DNA from: Actinomadura nitritigenes
GTDB taxonomy: Bacteria > Actinomycetota > Actinomycetes > Streptosporangiales > Streptosporangiaceae
Assembly (NCBI RefSeq): GCF_017573545.1
Contig: NZ_JAGEOK010000030.1
Location: 62,001 to 126,000 of the forward strand
Reading direction: 5' to 3'
DNA: 64,000 nt
Numbering within the stretch: position 1 is the stretch's first letter; each line of letters begins with the position of its first letter. Positions 8,911-17,822 of this stretch are shown piece after piece. The notes beneath the pieces are model-generated. The model made no database searches. It saw nothing but the letters and a program-made list of their open reading frames with translations, and was not told the DNA's origin. Made by a program: the position numbers and the translations under genes.

Positions 8911-9412
8911 TCACGGCTCTTCGTCGAAGCGGCGGCGCATTTCCGCCTCGTCCTCGGCCACGGGCGGCAGGCCGACCTGGGCACGGCGGTCGTGCAGGCC
9001 GTCCGGATCCTCGATCGGCCGCGAGCCGAACCCTGACGAGGTCATGCCGTACCGGGTGCCGTACCGCTGGGCCCGGCCGGCATTGACCCGAACGCGGTCC
9101 TCCAAGTAGGCGAGGTCCGTGGGGGTCGGCGTCGCCGCGCTCCACCGCCTCCCGCATGGCCCGCAGGAAACGGCGCTGCGCCAGTCGGCGTGCTGGGCGA
9201 GCAGCCAGGCGGCGTGGGCCGCGTCCCTCCCGACCAGCGCGGTTACGGGCCACTCCCGCCGCCGGACGACGCGGTCGAGCCGCCGTCGACCCAGGCGAAG
9301 CGCAGGGCCTTAAGGGGGGAGAGGAAGGTCCGCAGGGTCGATGCGCGGAGCCTCTGGTCCCGCGCGGCCCGGCGCAGCAGAGCGGCCTGGAGTCTCCGAT
9401 CCCCGACCCCAC
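8911..9412 (-). pseudogene. DUF6624-like protein, at least three frameshifts
   Basis: Three reading frames on the minus strand join into one recognisable protein. They are LQAALLRRAARDQRLR (about 9400-9350), then WPVTALVGRDAAHAAWLLAQ (about 9265-9205), then QRRFLRAMREAVERGDADP (about 9197-9140), then LAYLEDRVRVNAGRAQRYGT through the stop at 8911. Order and spacing match the DUF6624 family of small actinobacterial proteins of unknown function. The frame changes near 9290, 9197 and 9135 destroy the gene unless they are consensus errors. Only the last 64 residues are open in one frame. Confidence 0.65.
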
Positions 9413-9497
9413 CATCCCTCTCCAGACGCACACCTTGCCCTGCCGCGCGGGGTGCGCCCAACACTCAGCGGTTCCTGGTCACCGGTACGGTCGGGGC

Positions 9498-10754
9498 ATG
9501 ACCGACCGCCTGGGCCGAGCCGGCGATCCATGGCAGCGGCGGTGGACATGGGACCGGCGCTTCCCGCCGCGCTGGCTGCTCGTCGGACACACCGGCACAC
9601 CGCAATTCCCCGTAGATGACGCCCTGGCATTGTGCGCCGACATCGACGGGTTGTTCGTCGATCTGCCGCCCCGGCCGCGGGAACGCTTCACCCTGCTGGA
9701 CTGCGTGCCGGACGGCGCGCTCGCCTCCCTGGTGTCCGACACCGCAGGGCCGGAACGGGCGCCGCTGGGCGATCTCTGGCTGTCGGCCAGGCCCGATGAC
9801 GCTGCGGCACGGCGCGGCTGGATCGGCGAGCGGTTGCTGGACGTGACCGTCCTCGGCCACCGGCCGTCGCGGACCTCCCCGCACCACCTCGACATCGACC
9901 TGGAGGGCCTGGTCGATGTGCACGACCGTACCGACGGAGTCGCCCGTCCCGACGACGTCACCGGATTCGTGCTGAGCGGTGAGGACGACGCGCCGTGCGG
10001 TGTCTGCGCCGACATCACCGGCCTGTTCCGTGACCCCGCCGGGCCGCCGGTACCGCGCATCACCCTGGTCGGCTGCCGGCCCGAGCCGCCGCTGCTGACC
10101 GCGATCGCCGCAGCGCACCAGACGACGAAGGCCGGCCTGCGCCGCCGCCGAGTGTCGGCGGACGTAGGAGCCGTCGCCGCCGACGGTTCGGCGGTACGTC
10201 TGATCGGCGGCACCGTGTCCGGCACGGTCCTGTCGAGCGTCCCGTCCGCGCTCGACCCCGGCGTCCTCGACGTCACCATCGCCTGCGACGCACGTGAGCC
10301 CCACCTGGCCGCGACCCGCGGGATTCTGGACCTGTGGCTCACCGGCCGGCCCACCGAGCGCAACCTGTGGGCCCGCCATGACCGGACGCTGCGGCACGAG
10401 TGGGCGGGCGTCGCACTGGCTCATCACCGCTGGGACGTCCCCGACCAGCGGGCAGGAACCGCCTTTCACCTCGACGGCCGCTTCGTCACCGACATCGAGG
10501 GCTTCTACTGCGCCATCGGTGAGGCGATCAACGGCCCAGGCGGCTACTTCGGCTGGAACCTGGACGCCCTCGACGACTGCGTGAGCGGGAGGTGGGGTGC
10601 CGCGACTCCGTTCCGACTGGTCTGGCACCACTCGGCGGTGGCCCGCCGGCACCTCGTCGCCGGCTACGACCGCCACCGGCATGCGCCGGCGGTGACCCTC
10701 GACATCCTGCTGGAAATACTCACCGCACACGGCATCGAAGTCGAACTACGCTGA
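9498..10754 (+). CDS. Barstar-domain protein with duplicated N-terminal module
   Basis: 418 residues from the ATG at 9498. Residues ~321-418 match barstar, the barnase inhibitor: FHLDG, DIEGFYCAIGEAINGPGGYFG, WNLDALDDCVSG, then a hydrophobic strand. Ahead of it is an unrecognised module that occurs twice: CADIDGLFVDLPP...FTLLDCVP with DLWLSARP (about 35-100) and CADITGLFRDP...ITLVGCRPE with LDLWLTGRP (about 170-290). Barstar proteins bind and block RNases, so an immunity role is the default inference. The N-terminal repeats may add a second binding surface. No barnase-like gene is visible in the window. The same frame is open upstream but with shadow-type composition. Confidence 0.75.
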   Translation: MTDRLGRAGDPWQRRWTWDRRFPPRWLLVGHTGTPQFPVDDALALCADIDGLFVDLPPRPRERFTLLDCVPDGALASLVSDTAGPERAPLGDLWLSARPDDAAARRGWIGERLLDVTVLGHRPSRTSPHHLDIDLEGLVDVHDRTDGVARPDDVTGFVLSGEDDAPCGVCADITGLFRDPAGPPVPRITLVGCRPEPPLLTAIAAAHQTTKAGLRRRRVSADVGAVAADGSAVRLIGGTVSGTVLSSVPSALDPGVLDVTIACDAREPHLAATRGILDLWLTGRPTERNLWARHDRTLRHEWAGVALAHHRWDVPDQRAGTAFHLDGRFVTDIEGFYCAIGEAINGPGGYFGWNLDALDDCVSGRWGAATPFRLVWHHSAVARRHLVAGYDRHRHAPAVTLDILLEILTAHGIEVELR

Positions 10755-10953
10755 AAGCCTCCCCCGGCTCCAGCCCGACGGTGTCGATATAGGGTCAACG
10801 CCTTGAGCACCCTGATCGTCGAGGGAGGAAGACACGAGGTGTTCGCCCTGCACGTTCTCCTCCTGCTCCCTGCGCCCTCACTCTCACGGCCTTTGCCGCA
10901 CTTGTGTCCTTCGTGCGCTCCGCTGTCTCCATGACACTGAGACCGGGGATGCA

Positions 10954-11307
10954 GTGCCCGCTTGCCCGCCCGAGGTGGTGACCCGCGTCATCGAGCTGCG
11001 CCAGAGGGGACCCAGCCTGGCCGCGATCAGCAACACTCTGAACGCCGAAGGGGTGCCGACCCGACCGGACGGCCACGCTCTGCTCCCCTCACGCCCGCGC
11101 ACGATCCGGCAGAGCCGAGTCGCCGCCGTCATTTCAACGGCATGCCCACAACGCAACCACTGGATCCTGCGCTATTTCCCACGCGAATATCCAAGCGATT
11201 CTGAGCGGTACGGCATCTCAGCCGGATTCGGTATCTGTGCTCGCCGGGGGGCCGGCCAGGACGCGTGCCAGCAGGTCACGGAGGTGCTGCCGGTCGGAGC
11301 CGGGTAG
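10954..11307 (+). pseudogene. Recombinase-helix-like small ORF, probable relic
   Basis: From the GTG at 10954 the first ~40 residues (VTRVIELRQRGPSLAAISNTLNAEGVPT, given in part) look like the recombinase-domain helix that follows the catalytic domain in large serine recombinases or their HTH relatives. After about codon 45 the sequence loses protein character and runs into the 3' end of the convergent MarR gene. No catalytic serine domain lies upstream. I read it as a relic of an integrase or a short HTH fragment. Confidence 0.3.
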
Positions 11308-11691
11308 TTCGAAGAAGGTATGGGCCAGCGCGTTGGCGCTAGAGCGCAACTGTCGGCGTTTGTGCTCGCCGGCTTCGGTGAGCACCACGTGCTTGACGCG
11401 GCGGTCGCCCGGGGCGGGTTGGCGGGTCACCAGCCCCCGGCGTTCCAGGCCGTCGACGATGCCGGTGACGTTCGACGGCTCGCACGACAGCCAGTCGGCC
11501 AGCTGACGCATCGGGGCGGGGCCGGACAGGTTGGTCAGGACGAGCGCCTGGGCCGGGGGAAGGCCGAGCTCCGCTGCGGCGGCGTTGAACTGCGCGCGCA
11601 GCCGCCCGGTGACCTCGAAGACCAGGCCGCTCAGCTCGGCTACAACCGCGTCCGCGTCGGTATCGGCATCGGAGTCGGCATGGGGGCTCAT
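11218..11691 (-). CDS. MarR-family regulator
   Basis: 157 residues. An acidic N-terminus (SDADTDADAVVAEL) is followed by the MarR core: LPPAQALVLTNLSGPAPMRQLADWL, recognition helix CEPSNVTGIVDGLERRGLV, and wing APGDRRVKHVVLTEAG. It is divergent from a small coupled ORF and an F420-dependent nitroreductase, with two palindromes in the gap (11720-11732 and 11769-11781). It probably represses both directions. Confidence 0.9.
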   Translation of the reverse strand: MSPHADSDADTDADAVVAELSGLVFEVTGRLRAQFNAAAAELGLPPAQALVLTNLSGPAPMRQLADWLSCEPSNVTGIVDGLERRGLVTRQPAPGDRRVKHVVLTEAGEHKRRQLRSSANALAHTFFELPGSDRQHLRDLLARVLAGPPASTDTESG

Positions 11692-11719
11692 GCGGCCAGC
11701 ATAGTCGCTGCTTAAGCCA

Positions 11720-11781
11720 CTGAACTGTTCAGCTCATGAAGTAAGTGCTACGCTCGGCGGCGCGGAACTTCAGAAACTGAA
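11720..11781. promoter_or_regulatory. Two palindromic operators for the divergent MarR
   Basis: Site 1 (11720-11732) is CTGAAC-T-GTTCAG, a perfect inverted repeat. Site 2 (11769-11781) is TTCAG-AAA-CTGAA. Both share the TTCAG/CTGAA half-site and are 49 bp apart, flanking the presumed promoter. Confidence 0.65.
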
Positions 11782-11803
11782 CTATGAAGCAGCTAAAGGA
11801 GAT

Positions 11804-11986
11804 GTGGCGATGACGCGAGTGAGCACGGGCGGGTGCGCCGGCCTCGGGAGTCCACGACGCGCGCGGGCCTCCGGCGAGAGCGAAGCGGTGCCCGCCCACA
11901 CCCACGTGGCCGTCGGAGCCGTTCTGACTTGCGCCTTCTGGCGAACGGCCACCGCTCACCGCGCCGGCGCAAGGAGCGGGCGATGA
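11804..11986 (+). CDS. Short leader ORF coupled to the nitroreductase gene
   Basis: A GTG at 11804, or an ATG two codons later at 11810, follows AAAGGAG and opens a frame of about 60 codons. Its TGA overlaps the ATG of the next gene (ATGA at 11983-11986). Composition is arginine/alanine-rich with no recognised domain, though a segment (HVAVGAVLTCAFW) is hydrophobic. It could be a real leader peptide or the broken start of a larger gene. Confidence 0.35.
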   Translation: MAMTRVSTGGCAGLGSPRRARASGESEAVPAHTHVAVGAVLTCAFWRTATAHRAGARSGR

Positions 11987-12432
11987 CACCGCCCGAGGAC
12001 GAGATCCTCGACAGCCCCACGCCGTGGGTCGCCGACCACATTCGCGCCTACCTCGAAACCGACGGCGCTCAAGGCCACCTCTTCAGGGGCTGGCCGGCGC
12101 TGCTGCTCACCACGCGAGGACGTAGGTCCGGCAGACTGCGCCGCACCGCGCTCATCTACGGCCGAGACCAGGACCGCTACCTGCTGGTCGCCTCGAACGG
12201 CGGCGCGGACCGCCACCCGGCCTGGTATCTCAACCTCACCGACACCCCCACGGTGTCGGCGCAGGTCGGACCGGAGCGCTTCACCGCCACCGCCCACACC
12301 GCCACCGCCGAGGAAAGGCCACCGCTGTGGCGGATCGTGACCGAGGTGTTCCCCCAATACGCCAAGTACCAAGAGGAATCGGCACGCGAACTGCCCCTGG
12401 TAGTCCTCACCCCACACGTTCCGGCCAGGTAG
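11983..12432 (+). CDS. Deazaflavin (F420)-dependent nitroreductase / quinone reductase family
   Basis: 149 residues. The core LLLTTRGRRSGRLRRTALIY followed by LVASNGGADRHPAWYLNL and PTVSAQVG is the signature of the DDN-type split-barrel family that uses reduced F420 to reduce quinones or nitro compounds. The start at 11983 has AAGGAG at 7 nt and overlaps the preceding ORF stop. Its position downstream of a divergent MarR gene and two palindromes suggests induction by a redox-active compound. Confidence 0.88.
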   Translation: MTPPEDEILDSPTPWVADHIRAYLETDGAQGHLFRGWPALLLTTRGRRSGRLRRTALIYGRDQDRYLLVASNGGADRHPAWYLNLTDTPTVSAQVGPERFTATAHTATAEERPPLWRIVTEVFPQYAKYQEESARELPLVVLTPHVPAR

Positions 12433-12544
12433 CCGGACGGGATCGAACCAGCCGCAGCATTCCCCGGGAAACGCTCACCGTCCCCGCTGACCTGGCCCTT
12501 CCTTGGCTCCCCGCCGCTCCCGCACCAAACCCAGACGGAAACGG

Positions 12545-12979
12545 ATGGACGAACCCATGAAGACACGACCCGCCCTGAACGACACCGAACAGCCCGTGAG
12601 TGCGCTGACAGTGGCGGCCGACTTCGCCGCCATATTGCAGCGGGCCGGCGAGACCCGCGACGCCGACCTCTACGACTCCGCGTTCGCGGCGGACGTGCTG
12701 TGGGGCAGCCCCTACGGAGCGACCGTGGCCGGATACGCCGAACTGAACGCCATCCACCGACGGCTCATGACTGCCAATGCCGCACCACCGTCACGGTTCG
12801 AGGTGGTCACCGCACTGGCCCCCGCTCCCGGTGTGGTGGTGACCCATATCCGCCGGCAGGCAGCCGACACCGGCGGATTCTCTGAGATGGCACTGTACGT
12901 CCTGGTCGAACGCGCCGGGCGATGGTGGCTCGCCGCGGCACAGAACACCCCCATCGGCGAACCACCGCTACGGGACTAG
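12545..12979 (+). CDS. SnoaL-like / SgcJ-EcaC family protein
   Basis: 144 residues forming a single NTF2-like (cone-shaped alpha+beta barrel) domain: ADFAAILQRAGETRDADLYDS, AADVLWGSPYGATVAGYAEL, then ALYVLVERAGRWWLAAAQNTP. Members of this DUF4440/SgcJ group are small-molecule isomerase- or hydrolase-like proteins of mostly unknown activity. It follows the nitroreductase by ~110 bp on the same strand, so may belong to the same transcription unit. Confidence 0.75.
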   Translation: MDEPMKTRPALNDTEQPVSALTVAADFAAILQRAGETRDADLYDSAFAADVLWGSPYGATVAGYAELNAIHRRLMTANAAPPSRFEVVTALAPAPGVVVTHIRRQAADTGGFSEMALYVLVERAGRWWLAAAQNTPIGEPPLRD

Positions 12980-13084
12980 GACAAGACAGACCACCGGCTC
13001 CCGACGACCGCCGTCCACGATGAGGCAGCGTGACGTCACGGAAATCCGTTGGTGCGGCGCGGCTCTGGCGTCAAGAATCACCGG

Positions 13085-13612
13085 ATGCATGAGGTGAAGC
13101 TGTCCGACGGGATCATCACTCTGTCCCCCCTGCGCCTGGACGATGTGGAGGCGCACCTCGCGGGGGAGGACGAGTTGCTCATTCGCTGGCTCAGCGGCGG
13201 GCCCGGCACGCGGGAGGGCGTCGAAGCGTACGTCCGGCACTGCCGGGAGCAGTGGGACACCGCTGGGCCGCTCCGCGCGTTCGGCATCCGGTTGTGCGCC
13301 GACGAGGTGCTCGCGGGCACGATCGACCTGCGGTTCGCAGGAGACGGTCTGGCGCCCGGGCAGGTGAACGTCGCCTACGGCCTCTATTCGTCCTGGCGGG
13401 GACGTGGCCTGGCTACCCGCGCGGTCCTGTTGGCGTCCCAGTACGCGGCGAGTGAGGGCGGGGTGGAAGCGGTAATCAAGGTGGAGCCGGAGAATTCCGC
13501 GTCTGCCGCAGTCGCGCGGAGGGCAGGGTTCACCCCCGGCAAGCCGACGCACGGCAAAGACGGCACACGCTTCGACTGCTACGTAAGGGACCTGCACGCC
13601 GCTGCCCAGTGA
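13085..13612 (+). CDS. GNAT-family N-acetyltransferase
   Basis: 175 residues from the ATG at 13085 (an upstream GTG at 13049 adds 12 poorly conserved residues). GNAT fold of the RimJ/RimL type: ITLSPLRLDDVEAHLAGED, VNVAYGLYSSWRGRGLATRAV (the acetyl-CoA pyrophosphate loop is RGRGLA), then KVEPENSASAAVARRAGF. It acetylates an amine, perhaps a protein N-terminus or a small molecule. Substrate not predictable. Confidence 0.85.
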   Translation: MHEVKLSDGIITLSPLRLDDVEAHLAGEDELLIRWLSGGPGTREGVEAYVRHCREQWDTAGPLRAFGIRLCADEVLAGTIDLRFAGDGLAPGQVNVAYGLYSSWRGRGLATRAVLLASQYAASEGGVEAVIKVEPENSASAAVARRAGFTPGKPTHGKDGTRFDCYVRDLHAAAQ

Positions 13613-13789
13613 CGACCGACAGTAGCGGGCCAGCCCGGATGGCCGGAGCGCCAGCGGTGAGGGCCACCAGAGCGAGCGCGGCGATGCGCTGGCCGTCGGT
13701 CTGGGCGTAGCCGACCACCGCCGACAGCACTGCCACCCAGACCACACACGCGCCGCGCTCGCGGGCCCATGGTCCGGCACGGCCAACTC

Positions 13790-14190
13790 CCCCCGCAGGC
13801 GGTTGGGCAAGTGCCGGATCGGTGCTTGTTGGTCGCGACCGGTAAACGTCCTCCCGGTGACCGCATGTATGACCCTCTCGATCTCACCCACCGGTTCTCT
13901 AGTGAGTTCCGAGAGGTCCTCGGAGGTCACGCCGCCGCCGGCGGTCACCACCAGTCCCAGGAGCGTTCTGCCCAGACCCCGTGGTCCAGCAGTCCCAGCA
14001 ACTCGCGCCGGGCATCGCCCCGCATCACGACCGCGTGTCCGGACTGCGTTAACGGACGCGCCGCGGCGTGCGTGGCGGTGCGGTTGCTCGCCGGAGTGCG
14101 GATGCCGAGGATGAACGCGGTGACGGAGTGGCGGGCGCAGACCCACCGCTGCGAGCTCGCAGACCGCATGCTGATCTGGGGCCGGCGGCA
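13790..14190 (-). pseudogene. Remnant of an actinobacterial AAA/STAND-type conflict protein
   Basis: On the minus strand one frame contains LLGLVVTAGGGVTSEDLSEL followed closely by EIERVIHAVTGRTFTG. This helical block I associate with the segment after the NTPase domain in actinobacterial STAND/caspase-type proteins. Upstream in another frame is ARRELLGLLDHGVWAE. No frame stays open or carries a Walker motif, and adjacent DNA is scrambled. The 13530-13745 minus frame is also hydrophobic and may be another fragment. Fragment status is clear; family is inference. Confidence 0.35.
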
Positions 14191-14472
14191 CCTGCTCAGT
14201 CCTCAGCGAGTTCGAGGCGTTCTGCAACGCACGCTGGCTCAACCGAGGCATCGCTGGGTGGCATCCCCGATGAGCGCCAAAGGCCATATGACCTGGGCAG
14301 ACGTTCTTCGGGACGGGGTACGGCCTTGCTTTCGGGTGATCGAGGAGAACCGCCGGCCGCCTTCGGAGCCGGCCAAAGGGTAGGGAACCGGAACCTCGGT
14401 GGAACAGACACCTCGCCGGCGCAGGCCCGAAGCGAACGTTGTCTCTCGGAAGGGTGAGTTCAGAGTGGCCGA

Positions 14473-14517
14473 GTAAACCCTTACAGGTTCAGTCACTCTC
14501 AGTAACACTTCAATTTC
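14473..14517. promoter_or_regulatory. Candidate nitrogen-regulator (GlnR-type) site upstream of urease
   Basis: An AT-richer stretch holds GTAAC-6 nt-ATTTC (14502-14517), reading on the other strand GAAAT-6 nt-GTTAC. It resembles the GTNAC-n6-GAAAC arrangement of actinobacterial GlnR boxes. Urease operons are known GlnR targets in actinomycetes. The match is imperfect. Confidence 0.3.
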
Positions 14518-14588
14518 GAAGAGCGTTGCAGCTGGCGGCGCAACACCGAGGGCACCGGTCATCTTCTTGCCCTCTCTGTGCTGTGCCG

Positions 14589-14611
14589 TTCCCGCGGCCG
14601 GGCCGCGGGAA
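14589..14611 (+). other. Inverted repeat in the urease leader
   Basis: TTCCCGCGGCC and its inverse sit 27 bp before the ureAB start. This could be an RNA hairpin or a protein site. Confidence 0.4.
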
Positions 14612-14637
14612 GTTCGGCCGAGCCTGAGGAGGAAGAA

Positions 14638-15300
14638 GTGCATCTGACCCATCATGAGCAGGAACGCTTGATGATCCATGTGGCCGCCGATGTCGCGGCC
14701 AAGCGCCGGGCCCGGGGGCTCCGGCTGAACCACCCCGAAGTGGTGGCGCTGCTGACCGCTCACGTGCTCGAAGGCGCCAGGGACGGCAGGACCGTCCGCG
14801 AACTGATGGCCTCGGGGCGCGGTGTGCTCACCCGCCGAGAGGTGATGCAGGGCGTCCCCGAGATGCTCGAGACGATCCAGGTGGAGGCGACCTTCCCGGA
14901 CGGCACCAAGCTGGTGACCATCACCGACCCCATCCCCGCGCGGCCCGACGTCACGGCTCCCGGGCAGGTCGAGCACCCCGGCACCACCGAGCCGGTGGAG
15001 GTCAACGAAGGGCTGCCGGTGACACGGGTCGAGGTGCGCAACATCGGGGACCGCGCGGTTCAGGTCGGCTCCCACTACCACTTCTACGAGGTGAACCGGG
15101 CGCTGGAGATCCGGCCGGTGCCGGCGTCGGACGCGGAGCCCGACCGGGAGTGCGCATACGGCAAACGCCTGAACATACCCGCGGGCAAGTCGCGGCGCTT
15201 CGAGACCGCCTGCCGCGTCGAGGTCGATCTGGTTCCTCTGCAGGGGGAGCGGAAGGTCATGGGGCTGCGCGGGATGGTCGGAGGCGAGCTGCGTGACTGA
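14638..15300 (+). CDS. ureAB: Urease subunit gamma/beta fusion
   Basis: 220 residues. Residues 1-100 are UreA (LTHHEQERLMIHVAADVAAK, LNHPEVVALLTAHVLEGARDG, GRGVLTRREVMQGVPEM). Residues ~118-220 are UreB (VNEGLPVTRVEVRNIGDRAV, QVGSHYHFYEVN, GKRLNIPAGKSRRFE). Separate genes occur in many bacteria; the fusion occurs in several actinobacteria and Helicobacter-type ureases. It packs around UreC to form the urea-hydrolysing enzyme. The GTG at 14638 directly follows GAGGAGGAAGAA. The stop overlaps the ureC start by 8 bp. Confidence 0.95.
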   Translation: MHLTHHEQERLMIHVAADVAAKRRARGLRLNHPEVVALLTAHVLEGARDGRTVRELMASGRGVLTRREVMQGVPEMLETIQVEATFPDGTKLVTITDPIPARPDVTAPGQVEHPGTTEPVEVNEGLPVTRVEVRNIGDRAVQVGSHYHFYEVNRALEIRPVPASDAEPDRECAYGKRLNIPAGKSRRFETACRVEVDLVPLQGERKVMGLRGMVGGELRD

Positions 15301-17101
15301 GCCCGAGGTGTGCCGCCCCCGGCTCGAGCGCGCGGAGTACGCCGACCTGTACGGACCGACCGCAGGTGACCGGATCCGGCTCGCCGACACCGACCTGTGG
15401 ATCGAGATCACCGAGGACTGGGCGGGCGGCCCGGGCCACAGCGGTGACGAGATGGTGTTCGGCGGCGGCAAGGTGATCCGCGAGTCGATGGGCCAGTCCT
15501 GCGTGCCGCGCGCCGAGAACGCTCCGGACACGGTCATCACCGGGGTGGTGATCCTGGACCACTGGGGCGTCGTCAAGGCGGACGTCGCGCTACGGGACGG
15601 TGACATCGTCGCCATGGGCAGGGCCTACAACCCGGAGACCATGAACCGGCGTCACGTCGATCACGCGGTCGCCACCGACATCGTGATCGGCCCGGAGACC
15701 GAGGTCGTCGCCGGCAACGGCAAGATCCTCACCGCGGGCGGGGTGGACACCCACGTCCATTTCATCTGTCCCGAGCAGATCGACGAGGCACTCGGCTCGG
15801 GTGTGACGACGCTCATCGGCGGCGGTACGGGTCCCGCCGAGGGCAGTAAGGCCACCACCGTCACATCGGGTTCCTGGCACATCGCCTCGCTGCTGGAGGC
15901 GCTGGACGGCTCCGCCGTCAACATCGGGCTGCTCGGCCAGGGCGCCACGATGTCCCGGGAGTCCATGGAGCACCAGCTCTGCGCGGGCGTCATCGGGTTC
16001 AAGGTCCACGAGGACTGGGGCGCCACCCCCGCCGTCATCGACGCCTGTCTGCGGGTGTGCGAGGAGTCCGGCGCGCAACTGGCCATCCACGCCGACACCC
16101 TCAACGAGGCCGGTTTCCTGGAGAGCACCCTGAAGGCCATCGGCGATCGCTGCATCCACGCCTTCCACGTGGAGGGAGCGGGCGGCGGCCACGCCCCGGA
16201 CATGATCGAGATGGCGTCCCGGCCCAACGTGCTGCCCGCGTCCACCAATCCCACCCGGCCGCTGACGGTCAACACCATCACCGAGCACATGGACATGGTG
16301 ATGGTCTGCCATCACCTCAACCCGAAGGTCACAGAGGACCTGGCCTTCGCCGAATCGCGGATCCGGCCGTCCACGATGGCGGCCGAGGACGTCCTGCACG
16401 ACATGGGCGCCATTTCCATCATGTCCTCCGACGCCCAGGCGATGGGGCGCATCGGCGAGATGATCCTGCGGACCTGGCAGACCGCGCACGTGATGAAACG
16501 GCAGCGCGGCTCGCTGGACGGCGACGGGCCCGCGGACAACCAGCGGGCGCGCCGGTATGTCGCCAAATACACCATCAATCCCGCCATCGCCCAGGGCATC
16601 GCCCACAAGGTCGGGTCGGTGGAGACCGGCAAGCTCGCCGACTTGGTCCTGTGGGAGCCAGCGTTCTTCGGCGTCAAGCCGTACCTGGTCGTCAAGGGCG
16701 GGCAGATCGCCTATGCGCAGGTCGGCGACGCCAATGCCGCCATTCCGACTCCGCAGCCGATCCTTCCCCGCCGCATGTTCGGCGCGCTCGGGCACGCCCC
16801 GGGCGGGAACTCGGTCAACTTCGTCTCCGAACGGTTCGCCGGAGGCATGTCCGGGCTCCGGAAGCCCTTCGAGACGATCACGAGTACCCGGGGCCTGACC
16901 AAGGCCGACATGCGCGAGAACGACGCCCTCCCGCGCATCGAGGTCGACGCCGACAGCTTCACCGTGGTCATCGAGGGCAGCGGGGGGACCGATGAGCAGG
17001 ACGACCGGAAGGGAGACGTCAACGTGGAGGTCGGCGAGGACGCCGTCACGCCGGACTACCGCACCGTCCTGCCCATGGCGCAGCGGTACTTCCTGTTCTG
17101 A
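15293..17101 (+). CDS. ureC: Urease subunit alpha
   Basis: 602 residues; the catalytic nickel subunit that hydrolyses urea to ammonia and carbamate. Visible active-site elements: GGVDTHVHFI (nickel-binding histidines, ~residue 150), GFKVHEDWG with the lysine that is carbamylated to bridge the nickels (~236), MVCHHLNP with the flap cysteine/histidine (~336), and SSDAQAMGR with the metal-binding aspartate (~380). The C-terminus is the canonical LPMAQRYFLF. It exceeds the usual ~570 residues through a longer N-terminus (TEPEVCRPRLER) and an acidic insertion just before the terminus (SGGTDEQDDRKGDVNVEVGED). The GTG start overlaps ureAB. Confidence 0.97.
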   Translation: MTEPEVCRPRLERAEYADLYGPTAGDRIRLADTDLWIEITEDWAGGPGHSGDEMVFGGGKVIRESMGQSCVPRAENAPDTVITGVVILDHWGVVKADVALRDGDIVAMGRAYNPETMNRRHVDHAVATDIVIGPETEVVAGNGKILTAGGVDTHVHFICPEQIDEALGSGVTTLIGGGTGPAEGSKATTVTSGSWHIASLLEALDGSAVNIGLLGQGATMSRESMEHQLCAGVIGFKVHEDWGATPAVIDACLRVCEESGAQLAIHADTLNEAGFLESTLKAIGDRCIHAFHVEGAGGGHAPDMIEMASRPNVLPASTNPTRPLTVNTITEHMDMVMVCHHLNPKVTEDLAFAESRIRPSTMAAEDVLHDMGAISIMSSDAQAMGRIGEMILRTWQTAHVMKRQRGSLDGDGPADNQRARRYVAKYTINPAIAQGIAHKVGSVETGKLADLVLWEPAFFGVKPYLVVKGGQIAYAQVGDANAAIPTPQPILPRRMFGALGHAPGGNSVNFVSERFAGGMSGLRKPFETITSTRGLTKADMRENDALPRIEVDADSFTVVIEGSGGTDEQDDRKGDVNVEVGEDAVTPDYRTVLPMAQRYFLF

Positions 17102-17125
17102 CCGGCCCCTACCCCTGGAGCCCTG

Positions 17126-17800
17126 ATGAGTCCGGTGTCACTGCTGATCCTCGCCGACGGCCGTTTCCCCTCCGGAGGGCACGCGCACTCCGGAGGGGCG
17201 GAGGCCGCCATCGCGGCGGGACGCGTCCGCGACGCCGCGACCCTGGAGGACTTCTGCCGTGGCCGGCTGGCCACCACCGGCCTGGTCGCGGCCTCCCTGG
17301 CAGCCGCGGCGGCGAGCGGGTACGACCCGCTGATCCTGGACGACGCCGCCGACGCGCGCACGCCCGCCCCGGCGCTGCGCCGGGCAGCGCGCAGGCTCGG
17401 CCGGCAGCTGATGCGCGCTGTCCGCGCCACCTGGCCCAGCTCCGAGCTCGATCACCTGGCGGCGGCACGCCCGGCGGGTGCTCACCAGCCTGTCGTGCTC
17501 GGCCTCGCCGCACGCACAGCCGGATTGGTGCCGCAGAGCGCCGCCCAGGCCGCCGCCTACGACAGTGTTTGCGGCCCGGTGACCGCCGCGATACGGCTGC
17601 TCGGCCTCGACCCCTTCGAGGCCGCCGCCGTCACCGCCCGCCTCAGCAGGGACATGGAACACCTCGCCGCCGAGGCCGCCGGCCATGCCGCACGGCTACT
17701 GGTGGACGGGGTGGACGCACTGCCCGCCGCGTCCGCGCCACTGCTGGACATCACCGCCGAAGAGCACGCGGCCTGGCCGGTACGCCTGTTCGCCAGCTGA
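17126..17800 (+). CDS. ureF: Urease accessory protein UreF
   Basis: 224 residues. LLILADGRFPSGGHAHSGG at the N-terminus and LDPFEAAAVTARLSRD near residue 160 are typical of UreF, the all-helical scaffold that gates GTP-dependent nickel delivery by UreG. It lies 24 bp after ureC and 22 bp before ureG. The order C-F-G-D matches the actinobacterial urease operon. Confidence 0.92.
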   Translation: MSPVSLLILADGRFPSGGHAHSGGAEAAIAAGRVRDAATLEDFCRGRLATTGLVAASLAAAAASGYDPLILDDAADARTPAPALRRAARRLGRQLMRAVRATWPSSELDHLAAARPAGAHQPVVLGLAARTAGLVPQSAAQAAAYDSVCGPVTAAIRLLGLDPFEAAAVTARLSRDMEHLAAEAAGHAARLLVDGVDALPAASAPLLDITAEEHAAWPVRLFAS

Positions 17801-17822
17801 CCATCGACCCCCGGAAGGCGCC

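Noticed and set aside
13530..13745. Hydrophobic minus-strand ORF overlapping the GNAT 3' end
   Set aside because: No start signal, partly antisense to the acetyltransferase; kept only as a possible fragment in the STAND remnant note.
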